This document shows, piece by piece, positions 19,839 through 32,900 of a stretch of 64,000 nucleotides of DNA. The stretch is from Haematococcus lacustris (taxonomy: Eukaryota > Chlorophyta > Chlorophyceae > Chlamydomonadales > Haematococcaceae), in the NCBI GenBank assembly GCA_030144725.1, contig JASKMD010000028.1, forward strand, positions 1,745,978 to 1,809,977, given 5' to 3'. The notes beneath the pieces were generated by a model that searched no databases, had not been told where the DNA came from, and saw only the letters and a program-made list of their open reading frames with translations. The translations under genes and the position numbers were made by a program. Position 1 is the first letter of the stretch; every line of letters starts with the position of its first letter.

Positions 19839-20876
19839 TGTAGGCCTCCGGCTTTGTGGTCTACCTCCATCACTCTGTGCTAGCATCCCCTGCCCCTGCA
19901 GCTTGGGCTGGCCATACGCCTGAGCTCCTGATGGCAGTTCAGCGGCTTGGCCAGGCAGGCCAGCTGGTTGCTGCGCCTGTTCTTTTACATCTTGCTGCGG
20001 CCCACAGGCAGGTGACTGAGATGGCAGCAGGGATGGGGTGGGCCCTGTTTGGGCCAGCATCTGCCTCACCGTCAGCTCCCGGTGCACCAGGGTGGTGGGT
20101 GAGCTTTGGACCAAGTGTGAGATCACAGTCTCACGCACCGTGACCGTGGCCTGACCCCTGCCTTGCAGCGCCCTCCCATCACTAAGCCCCTGGTCAGTTT
20201 CACTCGACCTCCTGCTGCCGTGGGTGATGCCGGCAGCCTGGCCGCCTGATTCAGCCCACATTGCGTGAGGTGGCGTGCTGCTAGGGCCATGTCTGCGCTG
20301 CTGCCCAGCTGGCACGCCAAGTGGGTGGTGTCCACCTGGGTGGCCGCTGCCAGCCTCCGGTGCGCCCCGCTGGCCTGGGTCAGGGCCTGGGCCTGGGGCC
20401 AGGGCAGCTGCGCTGGGAGCAGGGCCAGGGCCAGGGCCGAGCACTGCGCTTGCCCGCCTGTCAATCAGGTCCCAGCTCCCCAGGCCCTCATCTCCAAAAT
20501 CCCCATCATCATCGTCGCCGTCATCCTCCTCTTCTTCCTCCTCTGGCCCTTCTTGGCCTGAATCACTGTCAGGCTCGTGCACGATGTAAGGTCGGGGTGA
20601 GGAGGGCGTGTTGGTGACGACAGATTGCTGTTGATTGGGAATGGGATGCGCCTCAGGCCCTTGTACGACAGAGCCCGTGGGCATGTGACTATACGGGGTG
20701 CCTGCCTCCCCACCCCTCCACGCTTCCTGCTCCAGCCCTGCCTGGTGCCCCAGGTGGTTGTGGTGGTTATGGTGGTAGGCAAAGGGGTCGGTTGCTGGCT
20801 GGCCCCGGCCGTGCTGCTGCTTCCAATGCGGCAGGGAGTTGTGGGTGGGCTGCCCAGAGTGCCCCTGATGCCATGA

Positions 20877-20907
<31 letters not shown>

Positions 20908-22947
20908 AAGGGCTGGGGGTAGGGCTGGTGTGGGTGGCTGTGTGGTAATGGGCCCGAATGCTGCCAGGCTGGTTCATGCGCACCCCTCCCCTGGGCAGGG
21001 AAGGTGGGTGCTGGTTGACGCTGGTGGTGGTTGAACTGTTTGTTGGGGTGGGGTGGGTATGGCTGCCAGTAAGCCCCACTGAGGTGGGAGGGTTGGTGAG
21101 TGGAGGCCTGACGGGCGGCCTTCTGCTGCTCAGCCACCAGCCCGGCCAGCTCCAGCTGCATGACAGCCAGGCAGCACCTACAAGGCAGCAGGTGGTGCAG
21201 GGGGCACACCTGGACACTAGGGCTGTGGAGTGCCTTCACCTGGTCACCCAATATCTTCAGAGATATGAATAGTGTAAACATCAGCAACTGGGTGTGTCAG
21301 TTGGGGATGTCTGTTACACTTGCGTAGCTTCGGGGCATGCTGAGCTGCACGCAAAGCTGGTTGAGTGCCGCTCAGACTGCCTATGCAGAAAACAGGCAAT
21401 GCAGGCATAGCGCTGTTGCGTTCAGGCAGAGCAGCTGGTGGAGCACCGCAAGCAATGCGACCCCAGTGCCAGTGGTGCTCACACCTGGCTTGAGCAGCCT
21501 CCTCCTCCGTGTCAGCAATCTGCTGCTGGAGCTCCAGCTTTTGCTTGTCCCAGTCCTTTGGCAGGGTGGGGCTGCACCCCGACCAGTTGTTCCCTGCTCC
21601 CTGTGACCAGGCTGCTGTCGGCCTGCTTGGTAGCTCTGGTGACAGCTGCAGCACGGCCAGGCCAGCAGTGCCAGACAAGTCATGCTGCTGCTTGTAGGGT
21701 CCAGTGGACGGTGGCAGCTGTTTGCCTGCGGAGTAGGGCCCAAGCTGCTTCACGCTACACGGCGTGGAGGTGGGTGGCACATGCACCTGCAGCCCTGACA
21801 GCTGCTTGAGGAGCTGCTGCTCCATCAGGGTCAGCTGATTCACGCTGGCCTCCATGGCTGCAGGGCAACCCACAACAGGGCAGCGCAGGACAGGGGGCTT
21901 GCAGGTCAGCTTGCATGAGGTTGTTGCACTCTAGTAAGGTTGTGCCCAAGCCCAGAGCAGGGCAGCGCAGGACAGGGGGTTTGCTGGTCAGACTCACCTA
22001 TCTCAGCTTGCATAAGGCTGTTGCATGGTAATGAAGATGGCTACATTTGACAGGTGTGCTGCTGCCTACTGGGCCTGCTGTGATGCATGGTGCTGCATGT
22101 GTGCGGACAACTCCAATGTTGCCAGCTGCCGCTGGCTGTGCTATGTTGAGAGCACACAGAGAGCTTGCTCTGCAGTGTCGTCACCAGGGCTGGCAGGTCA
22201 GGCTGGCAGGGCTGCCAGGTTGATAGCAGCACACCGGGTCTCACACACCTGCCCGCTCAGACTGTGCAGCATGCAGCTCATTGGTCAGCTGCTTAACAGC
22301 TGCATTGCACTGGCTGTAGCTAGACTTCATGTCAGCTGCCTGCATGTCAGCAAACAGGGACGTGAGGAGCCTGCTGGGACAGTGGCTGCCACATGTCCGA
22401 GGAGTGCACCTCTTGCCGTAAGCCAGCTAGCTCTCGGCGTAGACTATCCTCCTGCTGCTGAAGTGCTGCAGCCCTGGACTCAAAGCCGTCCGCTGTAAGG
22501 TTGTTCTGAAATTGTTCAGCCTTGGCCACAAAAGCATCCACCTCCAGCAGAGCAGTACACAGTGCTGCATTGCTCTTCAGCTGCGCCGAGTAGGACGCAC
22601 AGGTCACGATTAGCGCTTGGTGTACTCCCATCCAGCCTGGAGATGGGTCACCATGATACTCCCCACACCTTGTAGTCGCACATGAGCCGGCCCATTGTCT
22701 TCAACTGGGAGTCGCGGTATTGTTGCACGGCAGACAGGTCGTTGCTGTCGTCCAGCGCGGTGCTAAGCTCCTGGTCGACTTGCACGATGCAGTCCTTCAA
22801 TCGGCCCTGCTGCTTTAAACTGTCGTCGATGGCGCTGCGCAATTCGTTGCATGCCCCCTGCTCCTCCTGTACAGCGCGCGCCAATTCATCAAGCTCGCTG
22901 CGCACCGCAGCTACGCCCGCTGCCAAGCCGGCAATGTCCATTCTCAC
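18378..22947 (-). CDS. Coiled-coil, glutamine-rich protein of unknown function (5 exons)
   Basis: The exons are 22947-22669, 22580-22410, 22309-22249, 21857-21485 and 21177-18378 (stop TGA). Borders are GT-AG, phases match, and the sum is 3,684 nt, giving 1,227 residues. I do not recognise the family. Residues 1-200 are rich in heptad-like Leu/Glu/Gln/Lys patterns (SELDELARAVQEEQ; QQEDSLRRELAGLRQE; QLTLMEQQLLKQL), so a coiled coil is likely. The long last exon is low complexity, with repeated glutamine runs from CAG tracts (coding positions matching 20880-20905, 19800-19835, 19449-19508 and 18700-18766), His/Pro/Gly-rich spacers and an acidic stretch (EEEEEDDGDDDDGD). The C-terminus is basic (KGAAKGKQARKRA, AKKAALAQPRGK), possibly a nuclear or nucleic-acid-binding tail. 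The start may be M1 or M3. Confidence 0.7.
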
Positions 22948-23995
22948 GTAGCTGCGCCTAGTTGCTGCGCAAGCGCCGCCGAGGCAGACGCAGCGCTATT
23001 GATATTTTCAAATAGAGGGACATGAGATTGCGAAAGCGACGCTTGCCGTTTCAGCGACGCCCACACACGAGAGGCTTGAACAGGGAGCGGGTGTCACATC
23101 TACCTAGCGGACATAGAAGCAAGACCACAAGAACGCCATGCTTCACCGGGCGCAACAGCGGTGGAAGAAGCCGGCCCGGGTGCAGTGACGGCGTCGGCGG
23201 CCGACTGATGCCCGGTAGGGTGCAGCGAGGGAGAGGGGAAGTCCTGACGCACTGTTGCGCTACAACCACCACCTGGTAAGCAGGCGGGCCGGCAAGCGGG
23301 GGACAGCGGGCGGGCAGGCAGGGTGGTGCTGCAGCTCAGCCTGCAGGTTACAACCAGCTGTTCGTGTCCTGATTGCCACAGCCTGAGCATGCACGCGTGA
23401 CCCCCTCCATACTAGACAGACACTGACCCTTCTTGGTGGTCAACAGCCATATGGATAGGAGCAACAGCCCATGCCCTTTTCGTGTATACCTCCCCTCAGT
23501 TTCCCTTACGCCTCCAAATCTCTCGCGTCTCGGAAGCTTCTGGGCGATGCGAAGTGGGGCTCGCATCGTCTACGACGTTGGAAAAGTATCGCCAATCCCA
23601 TCTTGGGAGCGGCTGAGCCAGGACCTGGAACGCCTGCACACCTTCCGATCGCACTCAGCACTGCACTGCACACCTTCCGATCGCACTCAGCACTAATGAC
23701 ACTTGCACGACGCCGTTAGATAGTAGGTGCCCCTTTTGGGTGGCCCAGGGGCTACTCCAACTCTGAGGCATACATATAGAGACATTCTCGTCCTTCTGAA
23801 CCAACATATCGCAGGGTATAGTAAAGAGAACTAGGCACAGACAGCCTCTACAGCCTGGGAAAACGCTGATAGAAACGCAGCAACTCACACATATCAAACC
23901 TGGTGGTCCGGACACTGGACCGATGCGTGATCCTAAGAATGGGACTATTTCTAACAGATGGCGACAGGCCGAGGGCATGAGTCCAACTAGAGACG
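22948..23995. promoter_or_regulatory. Divergent intergenic region between the coiled-coil gene and the cyclase gene
   Basis: This 1-kb gap separates two genes that start away from each other, so it should contain both promoters (inference from orientation). No TATA box or known element could be assigned. A 31-bp unit containing caccttccgatcgcactcag is duplicated in tandem at about 23635-23695. Confidence 0.4.
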
Positions 23996-26900
23996 ATGGC
24001 CGCCCGCCCCCGGCTCCAGTTTGTCACGCCCGTACTGTTTTGCCGCTGCACTCACGCATTGGCACTTGTAGCCTGGGTGCGCAGCGATGGCAGCGCATAT
24101 ACGAGGTGGACAGGTCATGCCGGCATTCTGTTAGCCGCTGTGGCCGTAGCTGCGGTGCAGCACTGCTACAGGTGCGTCAACATCGTAAAGTTAGATCGCG
24201 ACGGAAATACTCACTGTCCGCAAATGCCATGCAGTAAGAGATGTGGGAGGCTAGCGCACGCGCTGCCAGCGGTGTACTGCTATGCCGTCGTCACGCTGGG
24301 CATCGCGTGGCAGCAACCCGATCGCCTGTATCTGCTGGGGTCCGTGGTGAGCTACCCAGCATAGCACAACCTAGCTTAGCTACTGGGGTCCGTGGTGAGC
24401 TACCTAGCATAGCGCAAAACCGTTGGCCACGTGCGAGCCGCTTACTACTACACCTGCTCCTCGACACCCATACAGCATCAGCATCAACTCCTATGGCTCC
24501 TACCCTGATCCTAATCCTAATCTCTGTGGTGCACCTCAACCACCACCCCTCCTTCTTGTTGCAGGCACTGCACCTGGCAGGCACCACATTGTGGGGGTTC
24601 CGGCGTGCCACCCTCCTGCTTGGAGCAGCTGCCTGCTGCCCTGTATTCGCATGGATGATAGCCCATGCACCATGCCACCGCCAGTGCCCTCCCCATGGTG
24701 CGTGTCGCCCTGGCCTGCCTTGCTGCAGTGTCTTAACAGGCCACCAGGTACACCCAGGGACAACCATGATCGGCTCGGCATGCACATGCCACTGGATGGG
24801 TGATGAGTGCTAAAGTTATGGTGACAACAACAGGCCTGTTGTTGGTGTTCACACAGATGGCGCATACCACCAGGCAGCAGTGCAAGCTGCAGGCTGAGCT
24901 GACAGGGGGTGCCAAGCACATTGTTCAAGCCTGCTTGGTTTCTATTCTATCCCCTCTGCTCACTCCAACCAGGCATGTCACGCGACCATTGACAGTTTTT
25001 GGTGGTGTGTTTATTGTATCGTTGTGCCTGTTTGCTGCAGCAACGCTGGCAACAGCAGCAAACTGCTTACATGTACACCAGCCAGCAGGGCAAACTATGG
25101 TGCATCTTGTTTGCCCATGCACCCTCCTGACCTCCGACAAACACCTGACTCAGCATGTGTCCATGTGACTCGAAGTTCATGCTCACCTACATGCGTGCAT
25201 GCATGCTCACGCAGGACATGGTGCTGGTGTGATGTGCCTGGCAGCTCACTCATCTTGCTCTTCCCAGCCCCTCGCGCTGGCTGCTGCCACAGCGCTGGGG
25301 GCCCTGCTGCCTCTTGCCACACTCTTCGTGATGTGCCTGAGCACAGCCCTGACCCCAACATTTTGCGTGGCAGGGCAGAGGAGGGGCAGCCCTCCCCACA
25401 GCCCTGCCCCACCCACCGCCTGCATGCCACCCAGTGCACTCCCTCACTTCGCAAGCATGCAGTTTTTGAATGCCAGCACCAGCTCAAGGACCACAGCTGG
25501 AAAGCTGGAGCTCTGCCAGGATGGGTCTCAGCCGACCCTGCCTCCCTTGCCACCCTCAGCTGCATCATCCCCTATGACTTTTCAGCCTGCCACGCCTCCC
25601 TGGTACTCATCAGCTCCACCAGCCACTGTGACTCCACCCGGTGGTAGTGAACTCAGCCCGACTTGTTCTGAGCCGGGCACCCCTCCGCTGTCACCCTCGG
25701 CTGCCTCTCCCCTTGAGAGGAGGCAGGCCAGTTCAGGCGGTGTCTACTCCACCCCATGTCCAGACCTGCCACCCCCCAGCCCTACCCCAGCTTCTGCCCA
25801 GCTTCCCCATGGCTACTGTGCAGCCGCCTTGTCTTGTGCCAGCCAGCTGTACGACTGGGTGGACAGCTGGCTGAGTGAGGGTGATGCATGGCTCGACACG
25901 CAGCTGGCATGGCTGGACCGAGACACAGCCCGCAGCCTGCTGGCAGGCACCTTGTGCCTGGTGGCAGGGGGGTGGGCGGTGCTGAGGCTACTGGGTGTGG
26001 CACTAGGGCGCAGGCGAGCGTGGCTGATGGTAGAGAGCGGTGGGGGTGGGGCGGGTGGGGGGGGGGGAGAGGGAGCAGCGGCTGGGGTGCCCTGGGTGCA
26101 CGCCGGCTGGGTGCTGGCTGGGCTGGTGGGTGGGGTGCTGCTGGGCCGACAGATGCAAGCTGCAAAAGAGTCAGCGGCCTCCAGCCGGGCTTCCAAGCTG
26201 CTGATGGACCTCCTGCCCAGGTAAGGGGCGGCTGGGAGGATACAGGAATGGGGTGGGTGTGAGGTGTGAGGCACGACCTCCACGCAGGACCAAACATGGA
26301 ACCCCTGGCGTGCTGCTCAGCTGGGGGTTGGGGTACTTGCCAGGTGGGAGGTGTGGGAGGGCATTGACTGGGTGTGGTATGTTGGGAGGGGTTGAGGACA
26401 GGGTCAAGAGCACAGGCCTCTTGGTCAGCTGAGGGAGCCCAGAGAGGAGGGATAGAGAGAAAGGACGGGTGGGGTGGGGTGGGGTGGGGTGGGGTGGGGC
26501 TTGGCCAGGCAGTGGATAGTCCACTCAGGTAATCATACGCGGGCATGCATCGCTGGGTGTTGGCTGCTGCTCTGGGGTCGCCCCCTCCTTGGTATCTTGG
26601 TGTGCGCTGCCTGATGCGCACCTCCCATGCTTGCCGGCCTTGCAGCCACATCGTTGCGGCGCTGCTGTTGGAAGCCACAGACGAGGAGGAAGACAGGAAG
26701 GAGGAGGAGGAGGAGGAGGAGGAGGGCAAGGGTGGGGGCTGGACAGCGAGTCTGTCTTCATCGAAGGCAGGCCTCACCTCCACTCATCCACTCATTGACA
26801 GCGGGCACAGCCACCACAACCCCTCCCCGCCAGCCAACCTGCCCCCACCTAAGCCAGAGCATGCGGGCCAACAGCAGCCTGTCCATGCGCCAGCCAACAG

Positions 26901-29900
26901 CAATGAAGGCGGTCTGGACACCCAGCCCCTCCTGGATGCCCCTCCCTCGCTTGTATCCAGCTCTGCGGCAGACATGCCAGCTGCTGGGCAGGCAGGCTGT
27001 CGACGGGTTAGCTGGGGCAGTCTTCAGAGTATGAGCCTTGACCTCCTGGCCTCCCAGTCTGGCCTGTCAAGCAGCAAGGGGCCCCTGGTCCCAACCACCG
27101 TCCTTTCGAGTTTGCCAGGATTTGAACTCTGGTCGCATGATGGGGTGTCAGGGCACTGTACCAGCAGCAGGTGTGACTCAGTCCAAACCAAGCACAATGA
27201 CTGTGCCAGGGCTGAGACGGCCAAGAGTGGCGGGGGGGGTGCATATGGGCAGCAGGCCAGGTCTGGGCCCTGCCCCCCAACCCTAACCTCTGCCTCCAGG
27301 TCTGTCAGCAGAGTGGGTCAGCAGGGTGGGTCTGGGTCTGGGTCCGGGTCTTTCCACCCCACCCTGATCTCCAATCCACTTCCACAAAGTTCCAGGTCTG
27401 GCAGCTTGGGTGTGACCTGGTCCAGTCGGTCACACACTGCTGTCACTCCCTTTGGCAGCTCAACGACAAAACCTGGGACAGACTGTGGCACTAGCAGTGG
27501 TGCTGCCTGCTTACCTACCACCCCTGCCCAGGGCTGTCTGGATGCCGTAGCCGTAGCTCCTGCTGCTGCTGTGCTCACAAGCAGTGGTACCTGGCAGGCC
27601 CTCCCGCCCCTCTCCTGTGCGGCTGGACTACACCCTGCGGCACACAGCGCTGTCAAGACAGCTGACGCCTTGGGGCACTCAGCTTGGGTGCCTCCCTCCA
27701 GCCACCTTGCCAAGGCAGCTGCAGCTGCAGCTGCAGCAGCAACAGCAGCAACAGCAGCAGGGGTAGAAGGAGCAGGCGCAGCAGCAGCAGCTTCCTGCGA
27801 AGGGGCAGCTGCAGGCTACAGAGCATCTCAGGCTGGCCAGTCAGAGGGGGTGATGGAGCTCAAGGCTGCACACATGGCCAGCCCAGCTGTAGGGCCTGAG
27901 CCAAGCCATCTGGGTCAGCCCTGGCCAACAGTGCTGGGCAGGTGCAGCAGCAGCAGCGGCATGGTGGTCCCAGGTGGCCTGACCCAGCCAGTCTTGACAA
28001 AACAGGTGTCCCTTACGCAAGCGCTGGTGGAGTTGCGCCAGGGTCAGCTGCAAGCTGTGGTGGGGGGCCAGCAGGGGCAGCCCTGCCTGCAGCTGCTGCA
28101 CCTGGCTCCTCCTGCTGAGGCTGGTGATGCTCCGCCCTCAGCCGTTGGTGCAGCTGCTGCTGCTGGTGGCAGTCTTGGGGACGGTAAGGCTGCTGCTGGT
28201 GCCAGTGCCAGCGGCAGCTGCTGGTTAGGAATTGCTGCAGCTGCAGGGCAGCCCATGCCACGGCAGCGATCCACAGCTGACGCTCATGAGCGCCTGAGCC
28301 TGGTGGCAGCAAAGGGCCAGCAAGGGGCAAAAGCAGTGGATGGTCCAGGCCGCAAGCCAGCTGGTGAAGACCCTGGGTTAGTAAGCAAATCAAGGACTAC
28401 TGAGGTAAGGGCAGTAGGCTGGACTACCTCTTCTCAAAGTGCCTTGGCTGACCAGGTGCGGCTTGATCAAGCCGCTCGTGGGATGTTGCCTGATCAAGCA
28501 ACTAGGCCTGATCAGGCCGCTGCTGGGGTGTGTCGGAGCCAAGGGTCTGAAGCCACAGCTATAGCAGGGGATGACTGTACAGAAGGGAGGGAGCAGGCAG
28601 AGAAGAGCTCTAGTACCCTCCATGGGGTTCATCACTCCAGCCCCAGTCCCAAAGAGGGCTGGGAGCAGACCAGGGCAACCCCTAACCCCATCCTTCGGCC
28701 AGAAACAGCCCCAGCCCTGAGCGCCCTGGGCGCCAACAACCCCAGACTCACAGAAGGCAGGGAGCAGACCGGAGCAGCCTCCTACCCCACCCTCTACTTG
28801 GGCCCCAGCCCTAGCCCCAGCCTGCAGCCTGACCCAAACCAGCATCCTGGCTTGACCTGCCTGCCCCACCTCTCCCCTCTCCCCTCCCCTCCAGGACGAG
28901 GGTCAGAGCCTGCCTACCTGGCCCGGCCTCCCCTCCCTCGCCCTCACTTCAGTCAGGGCTGGGACCCAGACGCCCAGGCTGGGGCACCAGGTGCAGATGG
29001 CTCCATACCTGCCACCAGGCAACCCTGTGCAGCACAGTGTGCTAGCCCGGCCCCTCCCTCACAGCCTGTTGTGGCCTCACACATCTTAACCGCCTTCTCA
29101 ACTGCCTCAACCATCCTAACTGCAAGTGCCAGGGTCCAATCCTTGACTTCCCCAGGGTCACCAGCAAGTCAAAGTGTGGGAGCAGGGGCACCCCACCCCA
29201 CCCACCCCACTGACCTGCTGGTGGCTGCTGACAGTGGTGTACTGCCAGCAGCTACCTACTTTGCTGCTGGCCTGTCCTCCAGCTTTCCGAGGCTGTTGCA
29301 GCTAGGCTGGGCGCAGGCCAGCCAGGTGCTCGCAGCTGGGTGGGGCAACCTGCCCAGATCAGGCAGCCAGCCCCTGGACAGGCAAGCAAGCATGGGCTGG
29401 TCCCCAGGGCAAGGGCAAGGGGGCAGGGAGAAGCCAGGACAGCTTCCCTATCGCCCCATCTCTCTTAATGACACACTGTACCGTCGTAGCCCATGCAGCA
29501 GCAGCAGCAACCGGGCCTTCCGCCCCACCCTCCGCCACTCATCTTCCTGCGGTGCTGCTGGCAGCTCAGGCCGCCATGCTGCCATTGCCCATGCCGCCCA
29601 GCCCTGCCACCACACTGCATCCATCGCTGCTGCTGCTGCAGCTCCAGGTGCAGGTGGGGCTGGTGCCCGTGAAGGTTGGTGGCTGGCAGGTCAGGTCAGT
29701 GTGGTAGGCAGCAGCCCCGCCAGCATCACCGCCATAGCTGGGTCCGAGAGGCTGGGGCAGTCCGACGCCCCTGGCGGGCTGAGGGGCTGGCTGAACAGCA
29801 GGCAGGCTCAGGGAGGCAGCAAACGCAGGCCTGGCTCTGAGGGGACCAATAGGATGACTAGCTGGTCTGGGGATGCGTCGGGAGGCAGGCTGGCTCAGGG

Positions 29901-32900
29901 GGTTGGGATCTGGGACCCTCACATGTCGGCTGTGGGACCAGGATGGGCGGCTGCCCGGCACTCATCCAGCGCGACGCTGAGCATCAGGTCAGGAAGACAC
30001 GGCACTGCCAACTGGTGAGCTGCTCTGACGGCAAGGTGGCAGGGGCAGGGGCAGGACTAGGGCTAGGGCTGGGCCTGAGGGTGGGGCTAGATCTACGGCG
30101 ACCAGGTACCAGGTCAGGGACACTCACAGAAGATGTTGTGTACCCAGCGCTGGCACCTGTGTTTTGTTGAGTGGAGCCAAGCCAGGATGGCAGGCGGGGG
30201 CAAGTGCGGTGCTAGGGCTTTGGCTAGGCCTGGTGGGTACAAGTCAAGCTCAGGAGCCAGGCCAGGACTAGGAGTAGTTTGGGGCGAGAATGGCAGACCC
30301 TTGTGCGCGTGCTTTTTACCGGCATGTCATTCTTAGTGCCAGGATTGCAGGCTCTATGTCCGGCTCAACCTGGTCCCAGGGCGAGAGGGAGGGAGGGAGG
30401 GAGGGAGGGAGGGAGAGAGGGAGGGAGGGTATGGGCTGTAGGGCTTGAGGGGAAAAGTTCAGTGCCGCAGTGTGGCACTGGGCTGGGTTTGGGTCAGGGT
30501 CAGGGTCAGGGTCAGGGTCAGGGTCAGGGTCAGGGTCAGGGTCAGGGTCAGGGTCAGGGTCAGGGTCAGGGTCAGGGTCAGGGTCAGGGTCAGGGTCAGG
30601 GTCAGGGTCAAGGGTCAGGGCTAGGTTGAAGAGTTTCTTCAATCCAGGGTGTCTGGGCTCCCGTTCCAGAGCAGGGTGGGGTGGTGCTGGTGCTGGCCCC
30701 TTGTGGTGCTGGTCGCAGGCATGAGCAGGTGTCCATTCTGTTCAGCGACATCGTGGGCTTCTCCAGCCTGAGTGCTGAGGTGGCCCCTGAGGCCGTGTTC
30801 GCCATGCTCAACGAGCTGTGAGTGGGAACAGGGGGGACAGGGCGCTGGCAGCACCAGCACCAGCAGCAGCAGGGGCAGGAGCTGGAGGAGCAGCAGAAGC
30901 AGGGGCAGGCAGGGGGCAGGTAGCCGCAGGAGCCGCAGCAAGGCGAGTGGCATGTCATATTGTACCGATCAGCAAGCTGTGGTAGTGATGGGGAGGTCAT
31001 CTCCTCAGGCAGGGTCAGGGTCAGGGTCAGGGTCAGGGTCAGGGTCAGGGTCAGGGTCAGGGTCAGGGTCAGGGTCAGGGTCAGGGTCAGGGTCAGGGTC
31101 AGGGTCAGGGTCACCCAACCCTGGTTCCTGTTTTCCTCAGGTATTCCCACTTTGACGAGCTGACGCAGTCCATGCCAAGCGTCTACAAGGTACGCTTGCT
31201 ACACTCCAGGTTTCAGTCATGTCTGCTGCCCTCACCATCTGCTCCCACCTACCCACAGCATCCTACCCTCTCCCTCCATTCGCTGTTCTCCAAGCAATCC
31301 TGGCTGGATGTGTTTTCTGCAGATCGAGACAATTGGAGACTCCTGTGAGTGCCCCGCCCCGCCCCGCCCCGCTCCACCCCCTTTTCTAACCCCATCTTGC
31401 GTGCTCCTCACCCTCTTGTGAACCCTTCCTTACACCGTACACCCCGCCCCACCCCACCCCACTCCTCACGCTCTTGCCCCTTCCTTGTTGGCCTGCAGAC
31501 ATGGTGACTGCAGGGCTGCTTGTCCATGACCCAGAGCATGCAGCCACCATGGTCAGGTTCGGCTTGGCCATGCAGCAAGTGGCAGCCCAGGTAGGCTGAA
31601 TGACTGGTTGAGGGGCGCTTGTAGTAGGGGGAGGGCAGGGCGGCGCAAGGGAGGGGGTGGCTGGCAACCTCCATTGTGCGGAGATGTGCACGTCCAGTAG
31701 GATGGTGAACAGGATGCCCCAGCTGCTTCTGCGGCTGATTGCCCCGGCCGCTGCTGGTAGTCAGTTGCTGTGGCTGTGTCGGTGCCAGAGCCTGCAAGTT
31801 TGCCACCTGTGCAGGTGATGATGCCTAATGGCGCCGGGCCAGTGCAGATGCGCATTGGCATCCACTCAGGGCCAGTGCTGAGCGGCGTGATTGGCAAGAT
31901 ACGCAAGCGCTTCTGCCTTGTGGTGAGCCAGGCTCCTGATGCCATCACCGCTGCGCTTATCGATGCTGCCAGCGTCCTGTTGCGAAGATGGCTTGCCAGC
32001 ATCACGTTTTGCTGCCTGCGCTGTGGCTGCTGCGGTTGCTGCTGCTGCCCAGCGGATGCAAACACAGCTTGCAAGCAGCACGGTGTGACTGCTATCGACT
32101 GACGGTTGCGTTATTCACATGCCATTGCTTTCAACCAGTGACTGATGGTGACGAGTGTGGGAGGTGTGGGCTGTTGCGCTGCAGGGTCACACTGTGAACT
32201 GTGCCAGCAGAATGGAATCTGGAGGTGAGGCGTTGCCCAGGGCACTAGCTGCACTGTAACAGCAGCTGACCCTGGCCCTGGCCCTGGCCCTGGCCCTGAC
32301 CATGACCATGACCTATCACTATGCTATATGGCCTATTATTTACATGTGTTACATGGCACTGGCCATTCCCAAGGATTAGTTGCAACCCACGGCATCAATA
32401 GCTCTCGAGCCGCAGACACTTGCTACCCTGGTTGCAGGCATCCCTGGCCGCATCCAGGTCAGCAGCAGCACCCACGCGCTGTTGCAGCACTGCACCGAGT
32501 TCCAGTGGGAGAGCAGGGGCCCCATTGGTGAGAGCAGGCCTCATCCCCTCACAGCACCACTCTATCCCCTCACATCCACCCTCAACATTCCCTCACACAT
32601 CACACTGTCATGAATGGTCCTCTCACCCTGCACTACATTGCCCCTCTCTGCCTCCCTTTGGACTATTGAGATCTTGCCAGCTCATTGCATGCCGGGCCTG
32701 TGCTCCATTCCAATGTAGCTTTAAGTCGTCACTTTGCTCTCATTTCAATCATCAAATGGTGGCTTTATAGTTGTACCTACTCAATGCACAGCAGCAGCCT
32801 TTGTCACCTGATAGGGGTCCTGGCCTTCAACACCAGCACCTATGAGCTGGTTGCCCTTTGACCAGCCCACGCACACTGCCTGGCGCCTGGACAGATTGAC

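Noticed and set aside
30279..31163. GQGQ-, GSGS-, DPDP- and TLTL-type frames
   Set aside because: Translations of (GGGTCA)n arrays in cyclase introns.
32815..32861. Short alternative last exon of the cyclase ending ELVAL
   Set aside because: It is in phase, but the exon at 32953 gives the conserved VKGLGTMTPYLL end of a cyclase core; at most it is an alternative ending.
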